The notes below the pieces were generated by a model. It made no database searches and was not told the origin of the DNA. It was given only the letters and a program-made list of their open reading frames with translations. Of a stretch of DNA of 64,000 nt, positions 36,584 through 47,744 are shown piece by piece. The first letter of the stretch is position 1; every line of letters begins with the position of its first letter. Source of the DNA: Solen grandis (Eukaryota; Mollusca; Bivalvia; Adapedonta; Solenidae); NCBI GenBank assembly GCA_021229015.1, contig CM037788.1:40404049-40468048 (forward strand), given 5' to 3'. The translations under genes and the position numbers were made by a program.

Positions 36584-36862
36584 TTAACCCTTTCCCTCAT
36601 ATAGACTCATTTTGACGCACTCAATAGGTACCACATAAAGCCTGATCTGCAGAAAGCCACAGTTAAACCTTACCAAATTTAATTACAAAATCCTCATTTT
36701 CAGACCACTGAGGAGCAGCGAACAACATAAAACCAGATCAGCCTGCGAGTAACAGCGAACAACATAAAACCTGATCAGCCTGCGAGTTACTCGCAGGCTG
36801 ATCTGGTTTTATGTTGTTCGCATAGGTCTTTTCATGGTTTCCTCTATGAGGGAAAGGGTTAA
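36584..36862. mobile_element. TTAA-flanked MITE family A, copy 9, with internal duplication
   Basis: TTAA both sides, but 279 bp. The central hairpin arm ('agcgaacaacataaaac' to 'cagcctgcgag') is duplicated in tandem. Confidence 0.85.
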
Positions 36863-37132
36863 TACCCCTGTATCCAACCTTGTCTTCATGTAATGTGAGT
36901 GTAGGGATGACGTGGAGAGGTGAATCAAATATAGCTAGACGTGGGGTTGTAACAATAAAATGATATATGATCAAATCAGTTTCTTTTTATTTCAAAGGCA
37001 GTTTCTTTATTTTGTTATTCATTCATTTTTTATTTTTTTTTTTTTATTTTTTTTTTGTAAATTTTATGTAAAATATCTAGACTGTAAGAATTTATATAAT
37101 GACAAGTGTAATGTTCTATAAAAAAAATTTAA

Positions 37133-38100
37133 ACAAGAGGCCCATGATGGCCCTAAATCGCTCACCTGAGATAAATAGGTTGACCCAAAGGAACATCTGT
37201 ACCAATTTATTTTAAAATCTGGCCAGTAGTTTTGAAGAAGATGATTTTTAAAGTTTTCATATTTTTTTTTCTTTTTGTTGCCATGGCAACAAGAGTTCTA
37301 TATGGATCAAGTTTATTTTAGGAACTTTTGTGAAGGTTGACCCAAGGATCATTCCTGCCAAATTTAATCAAATTCTTTCCAGTGGTTTCAGAGGAAATGT
37401 TGATTAAAGTTTTCCCTATATACATTTAGGGCAAATAAGCCCCGCCCCTGCCGGCCATGTTTTTTACGGATGGGAAATTTTTTTAGCAACTTTGGTAGAG
37501 GTTGACCCAAGGAACACCTGTGCCAATTTATTTTAAAATCTGGCCAGTACTTTTGAAGAAGATGATTTTTAAAGTTTTCATTTTTTTTCTTCTTTTTATT
37601 GCCATGGCAACCAGAGTTCTACATGGATCAAGTTTATTTTAGCAACTTTTGTGAAGGTTGACCCAAGGATCATCCCTGCCAAGTTTAATCAAATTCTGTC
37701 CAGTGGTTTCAGAGGAGATGTTGTTTAAAGGTTTCTCTATATACATATAAGGCAAATAAGCCCCGCCCCTGGCGGCCATGTTTTTTTGCGGATCGGAATA
37801 ATTTTAGCAACTTTGGTAGAGGATGACCCAAGGAACATCTGTACCAATTTATTTTAAAATCTGGCCAGTAGTTTTGAAGAAGATGATTTTTAAAATTTTC
37901 ATTTTTTTTTCTTTTTGTTCCCATGGCAACCAGAGTTCCACATGGATCAAGTTTATTTTAGCAACTTTTGTGAAGGTTGACCCAAGGATCATCCCTGCCA
38001 AGTTTAATCAAATTCTGCCCAGTGGTTTCAGAGGAGATGTTGTTTAAAGTTTTCCCTATTGTTTTTTTACGGATCGGAATAATTTTAGCAACTTTGTTAG
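37133..38100 (-). mobile_element. GCTCACCTGAG element running into the gap
   Basis: It starts ACAAGAGGCCCATGATGGCC and holds three ~310-bp units ('ttgccatggcaaccagagtt', 'ggcggccatgttttttt'). It is truncated by the N run. Similar units are at 62683-63336 in the other orientation. Confidence 0.8.
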
Positions 38101-38200
38101 NNNNNNNNNNNNNNNNNNNNNNNNNNNNNNNNNNNNNNNNNNNNNNNNNNNNNNNNNNNNNNNNNNNNNNNNNNNNNNNNNNNNNNNNNNNNNNNNNNNN
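38101..38200. other. Assembly gap
   Basis: A run of 100 N, the conventional size for a gap of unknown length. It interrupts a minus-oriented GCTCACCTGAG element, whose terminal AGGTGAGCTA end is therefore missing. Confidence 0.99.
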
Positions 38201-38365
38201 AATTGTTCCACCATATCCCTGTGACCAGTGTTTATTCTCATCTAAGTGGCTTAAGAGGCTTATTGCTCTAATCTGAATCCCCTGGATGCTTGTAATCCTG
38301 GTTGGTTGATTTCTGCGACAAGGTAAGTCAAATTTCTGTCTTCAGTTGGATAAATTTGTGATAAT

Positions 38366-38607
38366 ATCATTATCTTGAATTCTTGTCAGAAATATACCCT
38401 GGATACCAATCTGACTGTTGTAGGATCTGTACAAATCTATTGAGATTTGGTAATCAAATAATGCACACAGCCTCATCTAAAGGAGAAACCAATTATTCAT
38501 TCAGCAAGCTTTTTGGAGCTGAGGGAACTTGTTTAGCAAACATGTTAGATATTAAATACAGTCATATTGAGGGGAAAGAGGAAGAAAGAAATTTCTTTTT
38601 GCTTTAA
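38366..38607 (+). other. Unrecognised 80-codon open frame right of the assembly gap
   Basis: The frame is open from a TAA near 38363 to a TAA at 38605-38607. It reads like real protein (contains SDCCRICTNLLRFGNQI and SYSKLFG-like residues) rather than a repeat or simple sequence. It lacks an in-frame ATG near its start, and the upstream acceptor (gtcttcag, about 38343) would put a stop in frame. The CxxC ('CRIC') suggests half of a zinc-binding site, but no matching second pair follows. It could be an exon of a gene lost in the gap, or a gene fossil. I do not recognise it. Confidence 0.25.
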
Positions 38608-38609
38608 TT

Positions 38610-39070
38610 GAGTATTTTTGGCAATTAATTATTTATTCACTCCTTGATTTTTTCACTTTTTGATATCTTGCAAGAATTACTATGGTCACTGGAAGATCCT
38701 AGAAATTGAACAGGTAATGGTCACTTTAGCTTTTCTGACAAATTTCTAAACAAAAGAATTGACCACATTTCAAATTTAAATTAAAAATTTCTAAATTGTT
38801 TATTATTGTTTTCTCCTCAATGATAACAGATAAAAATGCATTTGTGTATAGAAATCTCGCATGCAACAACTGCTGTTTGGTATTGTCATACTTTTGCACC
38901 TGTCACTACATCAAGCCGTTAGACATTATATAATGTGTGAAAACATTGCCTTTCTATAGCATGCATAAGGAAAATCTTAAAAGGAGGTGTAACATATTTT
39001 GCAATATGAATACATCGTTTTATGGGTGTAACTTCTTTCATAATATTCATAGGATAATAACTTTGTATAA
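38610..39070. other. AT-rich, no feature seen
   Basis: No repeat boundary, exon or RNA gene recognised. Confidence 0.35.
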
Positions 39071-39074
39071 GAGG

Positions 39075-39363
39075 AACCTGATCAACATTTTGACCATGAC
39101 CTCTTTTTTTCTGATTGACATTTGTCCTTAACCTCTCAATCTTAAAACACTTTAACTTAATTATGTATTATCATGACCTTTTAGTCTGATATACATTTTG
39201 ACCATGACCTCTTATTCTGATAGACACATTGTCCTTGACATTATATATTCTAATAGACACTGTGTCCATGAGAGACACATTGTCCATGGCATCTTATTCT
39301 GATAGATACATTGTCTATGATCTCTGAATTCTGATAGACATATTGTCTATGACCTCATTTTAT
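39075..39363. repeat. Degenerate minisatellite interrupted by a Helitron-like element
   Basis: Variants of 'ctgatagacattttgtccat' plus 'gacctctta' recur about every 30-45 bases. The same words resume at 41526-41590 ('gtccttaacctcttgatctg'), so the element at 39364-41525 interrupts the array. Confidence 0.7.
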
Positions 39364-41525
39364 TAGGACTTTCTGCCCTTTCGGCAGAAAGTCCTCTTGG
39401 GTTTGTACTGTTTATTCTTCTTATTATTCTTTTTTTCTTCCTAACTAAACGCTTATTTTTCTATGTTGCAATAATCCTAGGACGATGAATTTTTTATGGC
39501 TTATTAGTCACGTAAGGAAATTTTGATTTCTATGATTTTCATATGCCTATGACGTCATATGACGTCACATTTAAAATATGCTACAAAAGTTTGTACGCGG
39601 TCTACAGCCATTGTTTGTGAACCGATTTTCATCAAATTTTCACAGATTGTGTATATTAAGTTCTAGTTGTGCATCTCGGTGTCCGTTTTTCAAAATTCGA
39701 AAAGTCCATGGTTCTATAGCGAATCCAAGATTCGAACCAAGGTCGTAATTTTTTAAATGCTTATAAAATCTGTCCTATTTAAGATAGAAAGTTGATGTTT
39801 AGTCAGTATATAGGTCTCTAGAAGTTTTCAACATTTTGTGAAAATAAATGTCATATGACGTCACGTGACGTCATTATATGATAATGAATTTCTAATTCTA
39901 ACAAGATAATTTCTATATGTTGAAATTTTTGAAGGGCATTGAAAATTTAATTCCGCATGCTTCAGATGGTTAAACTTTGATTTCAATGATTTTCAGAAGC
40001 CTATGACGTCATATGACGTCACATTTGAAATTGGCTACGAAAGTTTGTACACGGTCCAGAGCCATTATTAATGGGCCGATTTTCATCAAATTTTCACAGA
40101 ATGTGTATATTAAGTTCTAGTTGTGCATCTCTGTGTCCGTTTTTCAAAATTCGAAAAGTCGATGGTTCTATAGCGAATTCAAGATTCGAACCAAGGTCGT
40201 AAATATTTAAATGCTTATAAATTTGGTCCTTTTTGAGATAGAACAATGATATTTGGTCAGTATATAGGTCTCTTAGAGTCTTAAACATTTTGTGAAAATA
40301 AACGTCATATGACGTCACGTGACGTCATTATATGATAATGTATTTCTAATATTAACAAGAGTATTTCTATATGTTGAAATTGTCGAAGGGCAATGAAAAT
40401 TTAATGACAAATGATTCAGATGCTGAAATTCCAATTTCAATGATTTTCAGAAGCCTATGACGTCATATGACGTTACATTTGAAAATGACTACGAAACTTT
40501 GTACACGGTCCAGAGCCATTATTAATAGGCCGATTTTCATCAAATTTTCACAGAATGTGAATATAACTTTCTTATTGTGTATACCGGTGTCCGTTTTTCA
40601 AAATTCGAAAAGTCCAAGCATCTATGGCGGATCCAAGATTCGAACCAAGGACGTCAATTTTTAAATGCTTATAAAAACTGTCCTATTTGAGATAAAAAGT
40701 TGAAATTTTGTCAGTTAGTAGGTCTCTGGGTGTCTTAACAATTATAAGAAAATAAACGTCATATGACGTCACGTGACGTCATTTTAAATATATTTATTAT
40801 TATTATTGTTTTTCCTAACTAAACGATTATTTTTCTATGTTGCAATAATCCTAGGACGATGAAATTTTTATGGCTTATTAGTCACGTGAGGAAATTTTGA
40901 TTTCTATGAATATTATATGTCTATGACGTCATATGACGTCACAATTGACATATGCTACAAAAGTTTGTACGCAGTCTACAGCCATTATTGATGAACCGAT
41001 TTTCATCAAAATTTCACAGAATGTGTATATTAATTTCTAGTTGTGCATCCCACTGTCCGTTTTTCAAAATTCGAAAAGTCCAAGGTTCTATAGCGATTCC
41101 AAGAGTCGAACCAAGGTCGTAAATTTTCAAATGCTTATAAAAGCGGTCCTTTTTGAAATAGAAAGTTGATATTTGGTCAGTATATAGGTCTCTGGGAGTC
41201 TTAACGATTTTATGAAAATTAACGTCATATGACGTCATGTGACGTCATTATATGATAATGTATTTCTAATATTTACTGGATTATTTCTTTATGTTGAAAT
41301 TTTTGAAGGGGTACGAAAATTTAATGACACAGACTTCAGATGCTGAAATTTCGATTTTCTTCGTAACTAAACGCTTATTTTTTTGCGGAATAAAATGTCA
41401 GTTGTTCAGCATGAACATGAAATACTACCAGAGGTGAGTTCTTACATGAAACTTCTATCTCCTGCTTTTTGCATTAACACAGGTTGCAGAAAGTCCTATC
41501 ATTCGTTTAGACGAATGACATCTAG
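39364..41525 (+). mobile_element. Helitron/Helentron-like non-autonomous element with four ~455-bp units
   Basis: The 3' end has a hairpin (TCATTCGT/ACGAATGA with loop TTAG, 41499-41518) followed by CATCTAG and then T, which fits the Helitron 3' rule (hairpin, then CTRR, insertion before T). AGGACTTTCTGCC and its inverse form a palindrome at 39365-39395, and the same GCAGAAAGTCCT recurs next to the 3' hairpin (41486-41497), like the subterminal inverted repeats of Helentrons. Between lie four diverged tandem units (period 454, 454, 466 from repeats of the word starting 39551, 40005, 40459, 40925). No Rep/helicase frame, so it would move only with help from an autonomous relative. Confidence 0.7.
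39549..41245. promoter_or_regulatory. Array of CRE palindromes (TGACGTCA)
   Basis: I count 15 exact TGACGTCA octamers in pairs, two per block: TGACGTCATATGACGTCA near each unit start and TGACGTCACGTGACGTCA near each unit end (the latter also makes a CACGTG E-box). TGACGTCA is the consensus CREB/ATF site. Whether they act in vivo is inference. Confidence 0.6.
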
Positions 41526-42006
41526 TTTTATTGATGTTTGTCCTTAACCTCTTGATCTGAAAGACATTTCCTTTTTCCTATTATTTTTATAAATATCATA
41601 AACTATATTTTGCCATTTTGCAGTGATAGATATATATCTATGACATTCTTTATAAACCCTCAAAGTTAATGATTTTCTCCCTTTTTTTGTGTGTGTAGCT
41701 GTTTAATCTTTTGACCGTTTTAGGGATTATGACATTAAACAGTGCCAAATTAGTATTTTACAGATTTTCATTGGTAGATATTCCTATAGGTACGCTCATT
41801 ATTTGTAGAGATGACAACTAGCTGAAACATATACTTTGTATTCACAAAATTTTAATTAAGTATTCTGACTAAATTGCAGTCTCTTTGATAAATATGAAAG
41901 TATTATATCAAAACACTTCTCTTTGATGCACACTGAGACTTGTTTCAGGCTGAAAGTCCTATAAGATACCTGCAGTATATTATAGTCCATTTCACCGTCT
42001 CTGTTG

Positions 42007-42215
42007 GGGCCTCCGTGGCTGAGATGGTAAAGTCGCTGACTTTAAAACTCACTCAGCCCCTCACTGCGTGGGTTCAATTCCTGGCAGGGTCATTCAGATT
42101 TTCTTGTGAGGAAGCCTTCCGATGGTTCTACTCTGATGCCTCCCTGCATTCAGGATCTTCCGCCACTTGTAATTAGCTGGACATCGCTATATGACTGAAA
42201 TAATAAAAAAAAATC
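42007..42215 (+). repeat. tRNA-headed SINE with conserved central domain
   Basis: The head GGGGCCTCCGTGGCTGAGAT carries an A-box and GGGTTCAATTCCTGG is the B box. The body has 'tcttgtgaggaagcc', 'ggttctactctgatgcc' and ends 'catcgctatatgactgaaat' with an A-rich tail. It resembles SINEs widespread in bivalves that share a conserved central domain. Confidence 0.75.
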
Positions 42216-42969
42216 AAAAAAAAAAATCAATAATTACAATATTAATTTTTGTAATTTTGTGCCTCTTAGATACCCTCTCCTTTCTTTCCAGCTGGGGTAT
42301 CCTCTACAGTTTTCATGATTCAAGTTGAAATGCTGTTAAACTTTATTATTTATTATATTTAAGAATTTCACAAGTGAATACAGAGATCATGGAACAGCAC
42401 TTCTCATGTTTACACACAGTATTTCTCCTGGAGAAAAAAAACAAACAAACTAATCTGCCTTTTCATTCTTTTTTTTTACTTGAATTATCAGACATCAGTT
42501 GTAATCTTGATTGAGATTGGACAAAACAATAACAAGAAAAAAAAAGGACAAATCTTGATTGGACTAAAGTTAAAAACAATAGTGACAGTCTGTCGTTTTG
42601 TTTGTTTATCATGGTATAGTCTTGTCCAGCAACTAATCAAATTAAATGGCATCCAATTAAGTCTGTTGCATAAATATTTGATTAGATTTGTGGGATGACT
42701 CAAACCTATTCCTTTGTACTGAAGAGCAATTGATTCATTGATTTTGGATTAAAAATGTTTGAATTATACTTTTGCAAGGAAAATGGCTAAACAGCCAGCG
42801 TAACAACACACAAATTTTGTCTGTAACTTAGGCATATGCTCTGAGAGAGAATAACTGGCTATCGGGTTATACTCAAGAGATCATTCTACACCAAATTCGA
42901 ATGTAAGTTTACAAAAATCCCGGTCATTTACTAATCCTTGAACCAATGAAATACTAGATTCAAATGTGT

Positions 42970-43530
42970 ATTATTATACCCCCAGATACAAAGTATATGG
43001 GGGGGGGGCTTTATAGGAGTCATGTCCGTCAATCTATCTGTAGACAAAGTTTGTCAGCTTTATTTCTCAGCTACTTTTGGTTGGATTTTATCAAAATTTA
43101 AAAGTAAAAAGTTATTACCAAGGTTTGTCGTGCAAATCTTTGACATGATATGACGAGCTTAATTCTAAATGAGTTATGGCCCTTTGTTTTATTTAATGAA
43201 TATATTATGTTGGCATTATTTCTCGGCTACTGTTGGTCTGATTTTGATTTTACTGCACAGTATTAAAAAGAACCAAGTCTATTTGAGCATGTCATTGGCA
43301 CATCTTGATTGGATTAATTTAAGTGAGTTATTGTCATTTGTTTTTTTTTTTGAAAATATTTTGTTTAAGACACATGTGTAAGTATATCATGTAAAACTGT
43401 GTTAGTGCTCTACCTGTTTTTTGTTTATTTTATCCTTCACTTACTGTGCCAAGACTTTCTCTGACATTATTGCAGTAACTGTGACAAAGCAGTATCTGGG
43501 GGTATTCATCATCTTCAGACAGTTCTTGTT
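42970..43530. repeat. ACCCCCAGATAC-ended repeat
   Basis: Left 'ttatacccccagatacaaag' and right 'gcagtatctgggggtattca' are inverted. The interior has two diverged units with 'atttctcggctactgttggt'. A copy of the right end lies inverted at 1446-1490. Confidence 0.6.
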
Positions 43531-43644
43531 ATTCTTTTAACTGGATTGGAATTGTAAACACATGTAGTGGATGAGGGACAGGATGGAAAATCTTGTCATG
43601 TTGAGGAAAGTATGTTATATTATGGAAAAATATGCAGCCTGACT

Positions 43645-44570
43645 GGGACTCAAACACAGTACATTTTGGACTCTAACACAGGACATTTTGGATGCTAACA
43701 CAGGACATTTAGGACTCTGTCTAACACAGGACATTTTGGATGCTAACACAGGACATTTAGGACTCTGTCTAACACAGGACATTTATGACTCTAACACAGT
43801 ATATTTAGGACTCTAACAAAGGACATTTAGGACTCTGTCTAACACAGGACATTTATGACTCTAACACAGTATATTTAGGACTCTAACAAAGGACATTTAG
43901 GACTCTGTCTAACACAGGACATTTAGGACTCTAACACAGTACATTCAGGACTCTAACACAGGACATTTGTGACTCTAACACAGTACATTCAGGACTCTAA
44001 CACAAGACATTAAGGACTCTAACACAGGACATTTAGGACTCTAACACAGGACATTTTGGACTCTAACACAGGACATTTAGAACTCTGTCTAACACTGGAC
44101 ATTTAGGACTCTAATGCAGGACATTTTGGTTGCTAACACGGGACATTTATGACTCTAACACAGTACATTTAGGACTCTTACACAGGACATTTAGGACTCT
44201 AACACTGGATATTTAGGACTCTAACCCAGTACATTCAGGACTCTAACACAAGACATTTAGGACTCTAACACAGGACATTTAGGAGTCTAACTCAGGACAT
44301 TTAGGACTCTAACACAGGACATTTAGGACTCTGTCTAACACAGGACATTTAGGACTCTAACATAGGACATTTAGGACTCTAACACAGGACATTTAGGACT
44401 CTGTCTAACACAGGACATTTCGGACTCTGACACAGTACATTCAGGACTCTAACACAGTACATTCATGGCTCTAACACAAGACATTTAGGACTCTAACACA
44501 TGTCATTTACCTAGAACTGTGTCTAACACAGGACATTTCCCTGGAACTGTGTCTTACACAGGACATTTTG
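43645..44570. repeat. 22-bp minisatellite (CTAACACAGGACATTTAGGA)
   Basis: About 40 copies of 'ctaacacaggacatttagga' + 'ct', with variants (agtacattc, tggactc) and a longer unit containing 'ctctgtctaacac'. The mixture of 22- and 26-base units suggests higher-order structure. Confidence 0.93.
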
Positions 44571-45819
44571 CTCACAAGATGAATGCTTTAACATCTGAAC
44601 TACACGTACCTGGCTGGTGCTTCTTTCAACTCAGTGAAAGTGATATTTGCTGTTTTGTAAAACTTAATACTAGTCTTGTGATTTAAAATATGAATTATAC
44701 TATTGCTGAAGCCCTGGTGAAATTGTCTATTCTGATTTATGGCTGGTTTCCTTTTTTGATTTCAATCAGGATATTGTGAACCAAATTAATGTATAAATTT
44801 GTGGTCTTCAATTATAGTGTGAAAGATTCCTTCTAAACTTAAATCTTCTGGATATCCTAAATTATTGGATCTTTTCTCCTGTTTGGTTCACACTAATGCA
44901 TAGATTAGTTTTCTTTTCTCCTCAATTGTTTTGTTTTGGAATAAGTTATGAAAATATGCGTAGGCAAATTTGTGTTGGCGGCAGCTTTATTTGACATCTC
45001 ACTCGCGAAGGTCAGCTGTAGAGGCTTAACTCTTGAGAATATGATTTATACCTCCTGAAGTCTTACTGATGAAATGTTAAAGTTAAACAAAGATGAGTCT
45101 TATATCAATGCAAATTGTGTACTTTCAAAATGTTACACTTAAAGGTACCAATATCCAGCAGCCTAACTTGGTTACTATGTGATACTAGGTTGACCTGGGG
45201 TCAAGGTCACTGTTACTATAATAAAGAAAAGAAAACTTGTATTGATTTATAGGGGTATTAATCACCTTTATTGATAGCCTTATCTTATATAATGGCTGTA
45301 TAGAAAACTAGTAGCTTTTGTCCAGTTTACATTTTATTTGGCTTGACAGGCCAATGGCCCACTCAGTCCGAGCGCTTCCTTAATCTCCTGACCTTTAGCT
45401 GGACAGCTACACAGCCAGTAGTATAATAACAAAATAAACAAAATAAACAACAGAAGTTATGTATTAACAATAGCCAATACTGGTTACAGATGTTGCATAA
45501 CCAGAAATACAGCCATGTGTAAACAAACTTATTGTATATACCTTGCATGTTAGTAACAGTGACGTAATTGGACATAGTACAACAATAGCATCTTACAAGG
45601 GTCCGATAATATGAGGCCTCTCCTGGTAAATTCGATGATATTTAATGTGAGGCAGCATAGTATGTGGATTGGAAGTGCCTTCTAGGTCTTTTTCCATATC
45701 ATTTTGTCTGTAACTGTCAGAAAATTGTAGAATTATTTAATTAGACTTACCTCAGAATAACAACCACAGGGTTTTCCCAGTTCTATGTAGTTACAAACAC
45801 AGTTTATCTTTAGAAATGA

Positions 45820-46085
45820 AAAAAAGGTTTGTTTGTTGGGGTTTAACGTCCCACTGACAGTATTTAAGTGTCTACTGGAGACAGATGTAGTGCTGCCACA
45901 CTGCAGTATCACGCCATAGACATGTGGCATGATACCACACCCAGTCACATTATCCTGACAAACCAACCAGTCTAGGTACTACCCTTATATGCTGATCGCC
46001 AAGCAAGGGAGCTACAACAATACCATCTCTTGCAACTTTGGTATGTCGCGGCTGGGAATCAAACCCACGACCTCTTGCAAAGAAT
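45820..46085 (-). repeat. tRNA-headed SINE, V-type
   Basis: 'gtttgttggggtttaacgtc', 'gtgctgccacactgcagtat' and 'gggaatcaaacccacgacct' match the copy at 20214-20526; the A-box end is truncated. Confidence 0.72.
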
Positions 46086-47101
46086 AATGGTAGAATTTCA
46101 GTTTTGCTGCATGATTTTCAGCATGACTGCATGAATAGCTTGTATGTATCTACATGGAAAACCGCATACACATAAATTCCCAGATATCGTCTATTGAAAA
46201 CAGTGACAATACGTAGAAGAATAGTATTGAAAAGAGTTCTTTAGGTCAGCTATATAATTATGCTGTATACCAGTAGGCCATAATTATGAATCCTACATTG
46301 GTAAGAATAGTTTTATGCAATAATCGAAAATTCTGAGACAACAACTTCATATAAAATGAAGCCATTTACATGCAGTACACAAATACTGATGTAGTATAAG
46401 ACTGCACCAGGTTGATTATCTCCGGGTTTACTGTAATTATGTTGATGTTTATAGCACAGGGTAAAGTTAAAGGGTATGCTACTATGATACTTATGTGACT
46501 TTGATGGTTTTACCTTCATTTGACTTCCAAGTACAGGGGTGAATGTTGTGTTTACCTACCTACACGTATCTCTTCCTGTTTGAGGTCTCGCTGCTGATCT
46601 TAGAATGGTGATCTTTTTGGATTGAAAATTGTTTTGGAACAAGTGTGTATGGCTAAGATTTGAATAGGAATAAAATTGCACCATTTTCTTTTTCGATTTG
46701 CATTTTGGAATAGTTCCAGGAGTTAAAATAATGTGACTGAGTGTGGTACCATTGTCATTGAACAGAATCATAACAGTGAGGCAGTACTCAACCTGACTGA
46801 AGTAGAAAATTATCCTTCTGATGTTGGAAATACTGTTGGTGGAATATTTAAATCCATCAAACAATCAAAACTGATACCAAAGACTTAGATGCTTTTCCTA
46901 ATATCTTAATAGACATATCTGTCAGGTTTTGAGCCCATCACTAAAAAGGAGATACTGGTGAATTGTCAGTTCAGTGTTTGTACATGTAGTTGGCACAGGT
47001 AGAACCCTTATTTTGTTATGTAATGTGGGATCTTTATTTGGATTCACACATGTCAAGATGTATTGGTGTAACTTGTGTTTCCAGAAGCTATTTCATAGGG
47101 G

Positions 47102-47295
47102 TACTGTAAAATTATTTATTTTCATTGACATTAAATTTTGTTGATTATGTACTTAAGGGAATTTCATGGGTACATTTATTTGTGGAACTATGTTCTAGAA
47201 AACATGAGACCTATTTAAGAGACAACATTTCATGGGGATTAATATTAGTGTCCCATGAAAATTAGTGTCCCATGAAAATTAATGATTTCACAGTA
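47102..47295. mobile_element. TA-flanked ATTTCGTGGGG-family MITE, short copy
   Basis: TA-CTGTAAAATTATTTATTTTC at the left and AATGATTTCACAG-TA at the right; the same ends as 18361-19388 but only 194 bp. Confidence 0.65.
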
Positions 47296-47347
47296 TTCAT
47301 TACAGGATTGTTTGTTTGAAAGAATTTTGTGCTGAGGTACCTAACTG

Positions 47348-47352
47348 TTCAT

Positions 47353-47388
<36 letters not shown>
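47348..47388. repeat. Long poly-T run
   Basis: About 39 consecutive T. It may be the tail of a retroposed element in minus orientation; the adjoining sequence (47402-47505) is a degenerate family C MITE in inverse orientation. Confidence 0.85.
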
Positions 47389-47744
47389 TATATTTAAATG
47401 GTAACCCTTTGTATTAACTCTTTTAACTGATATAGATGTGTTTTGACCTCTTGGCAAACAGAGTAGACCCAGATCAGACTGTGCCCTTGGATCAAGGTCT
47501 CTTCTTTTTACTCCTTATTTGTAGCTTAGAATCTAAACAGTCTGCACAACAAAGAAAAAATCCATTGTTACATATACTAAATGAATATTTGTTAAGTCAT
47601 AAATTTCTATATAATTTTGTAGAGGTATTAAAAGGGCTAAACTTTATCACTCAAAAGAATTATATCAATGCAAAGGTTGTGGAATTGATTGGAAATAATG
47701 ATAATATGAGATTAGCAAAATTAAGTTTGAGTTTTTATTGAATC

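Noticed and set aside
43645..44570. CRISPR-like regular repeats
   Set aside because: Unit length and immediate tandem arrangement without unique spacers, in an animal genome, make it a minisatellite.
45345..45420. Possible terminal minus-strand exon (GQEIKEALGLSG)
   Set aside because: There is an acceptor-like TGTAG and a short frame, but no pyrimidine tract of note, no partner exon and no recognisable homology.
45733..45966. 77-codon minus frame
   Set aside because: It overlaps a well-preserved V-type SINE.
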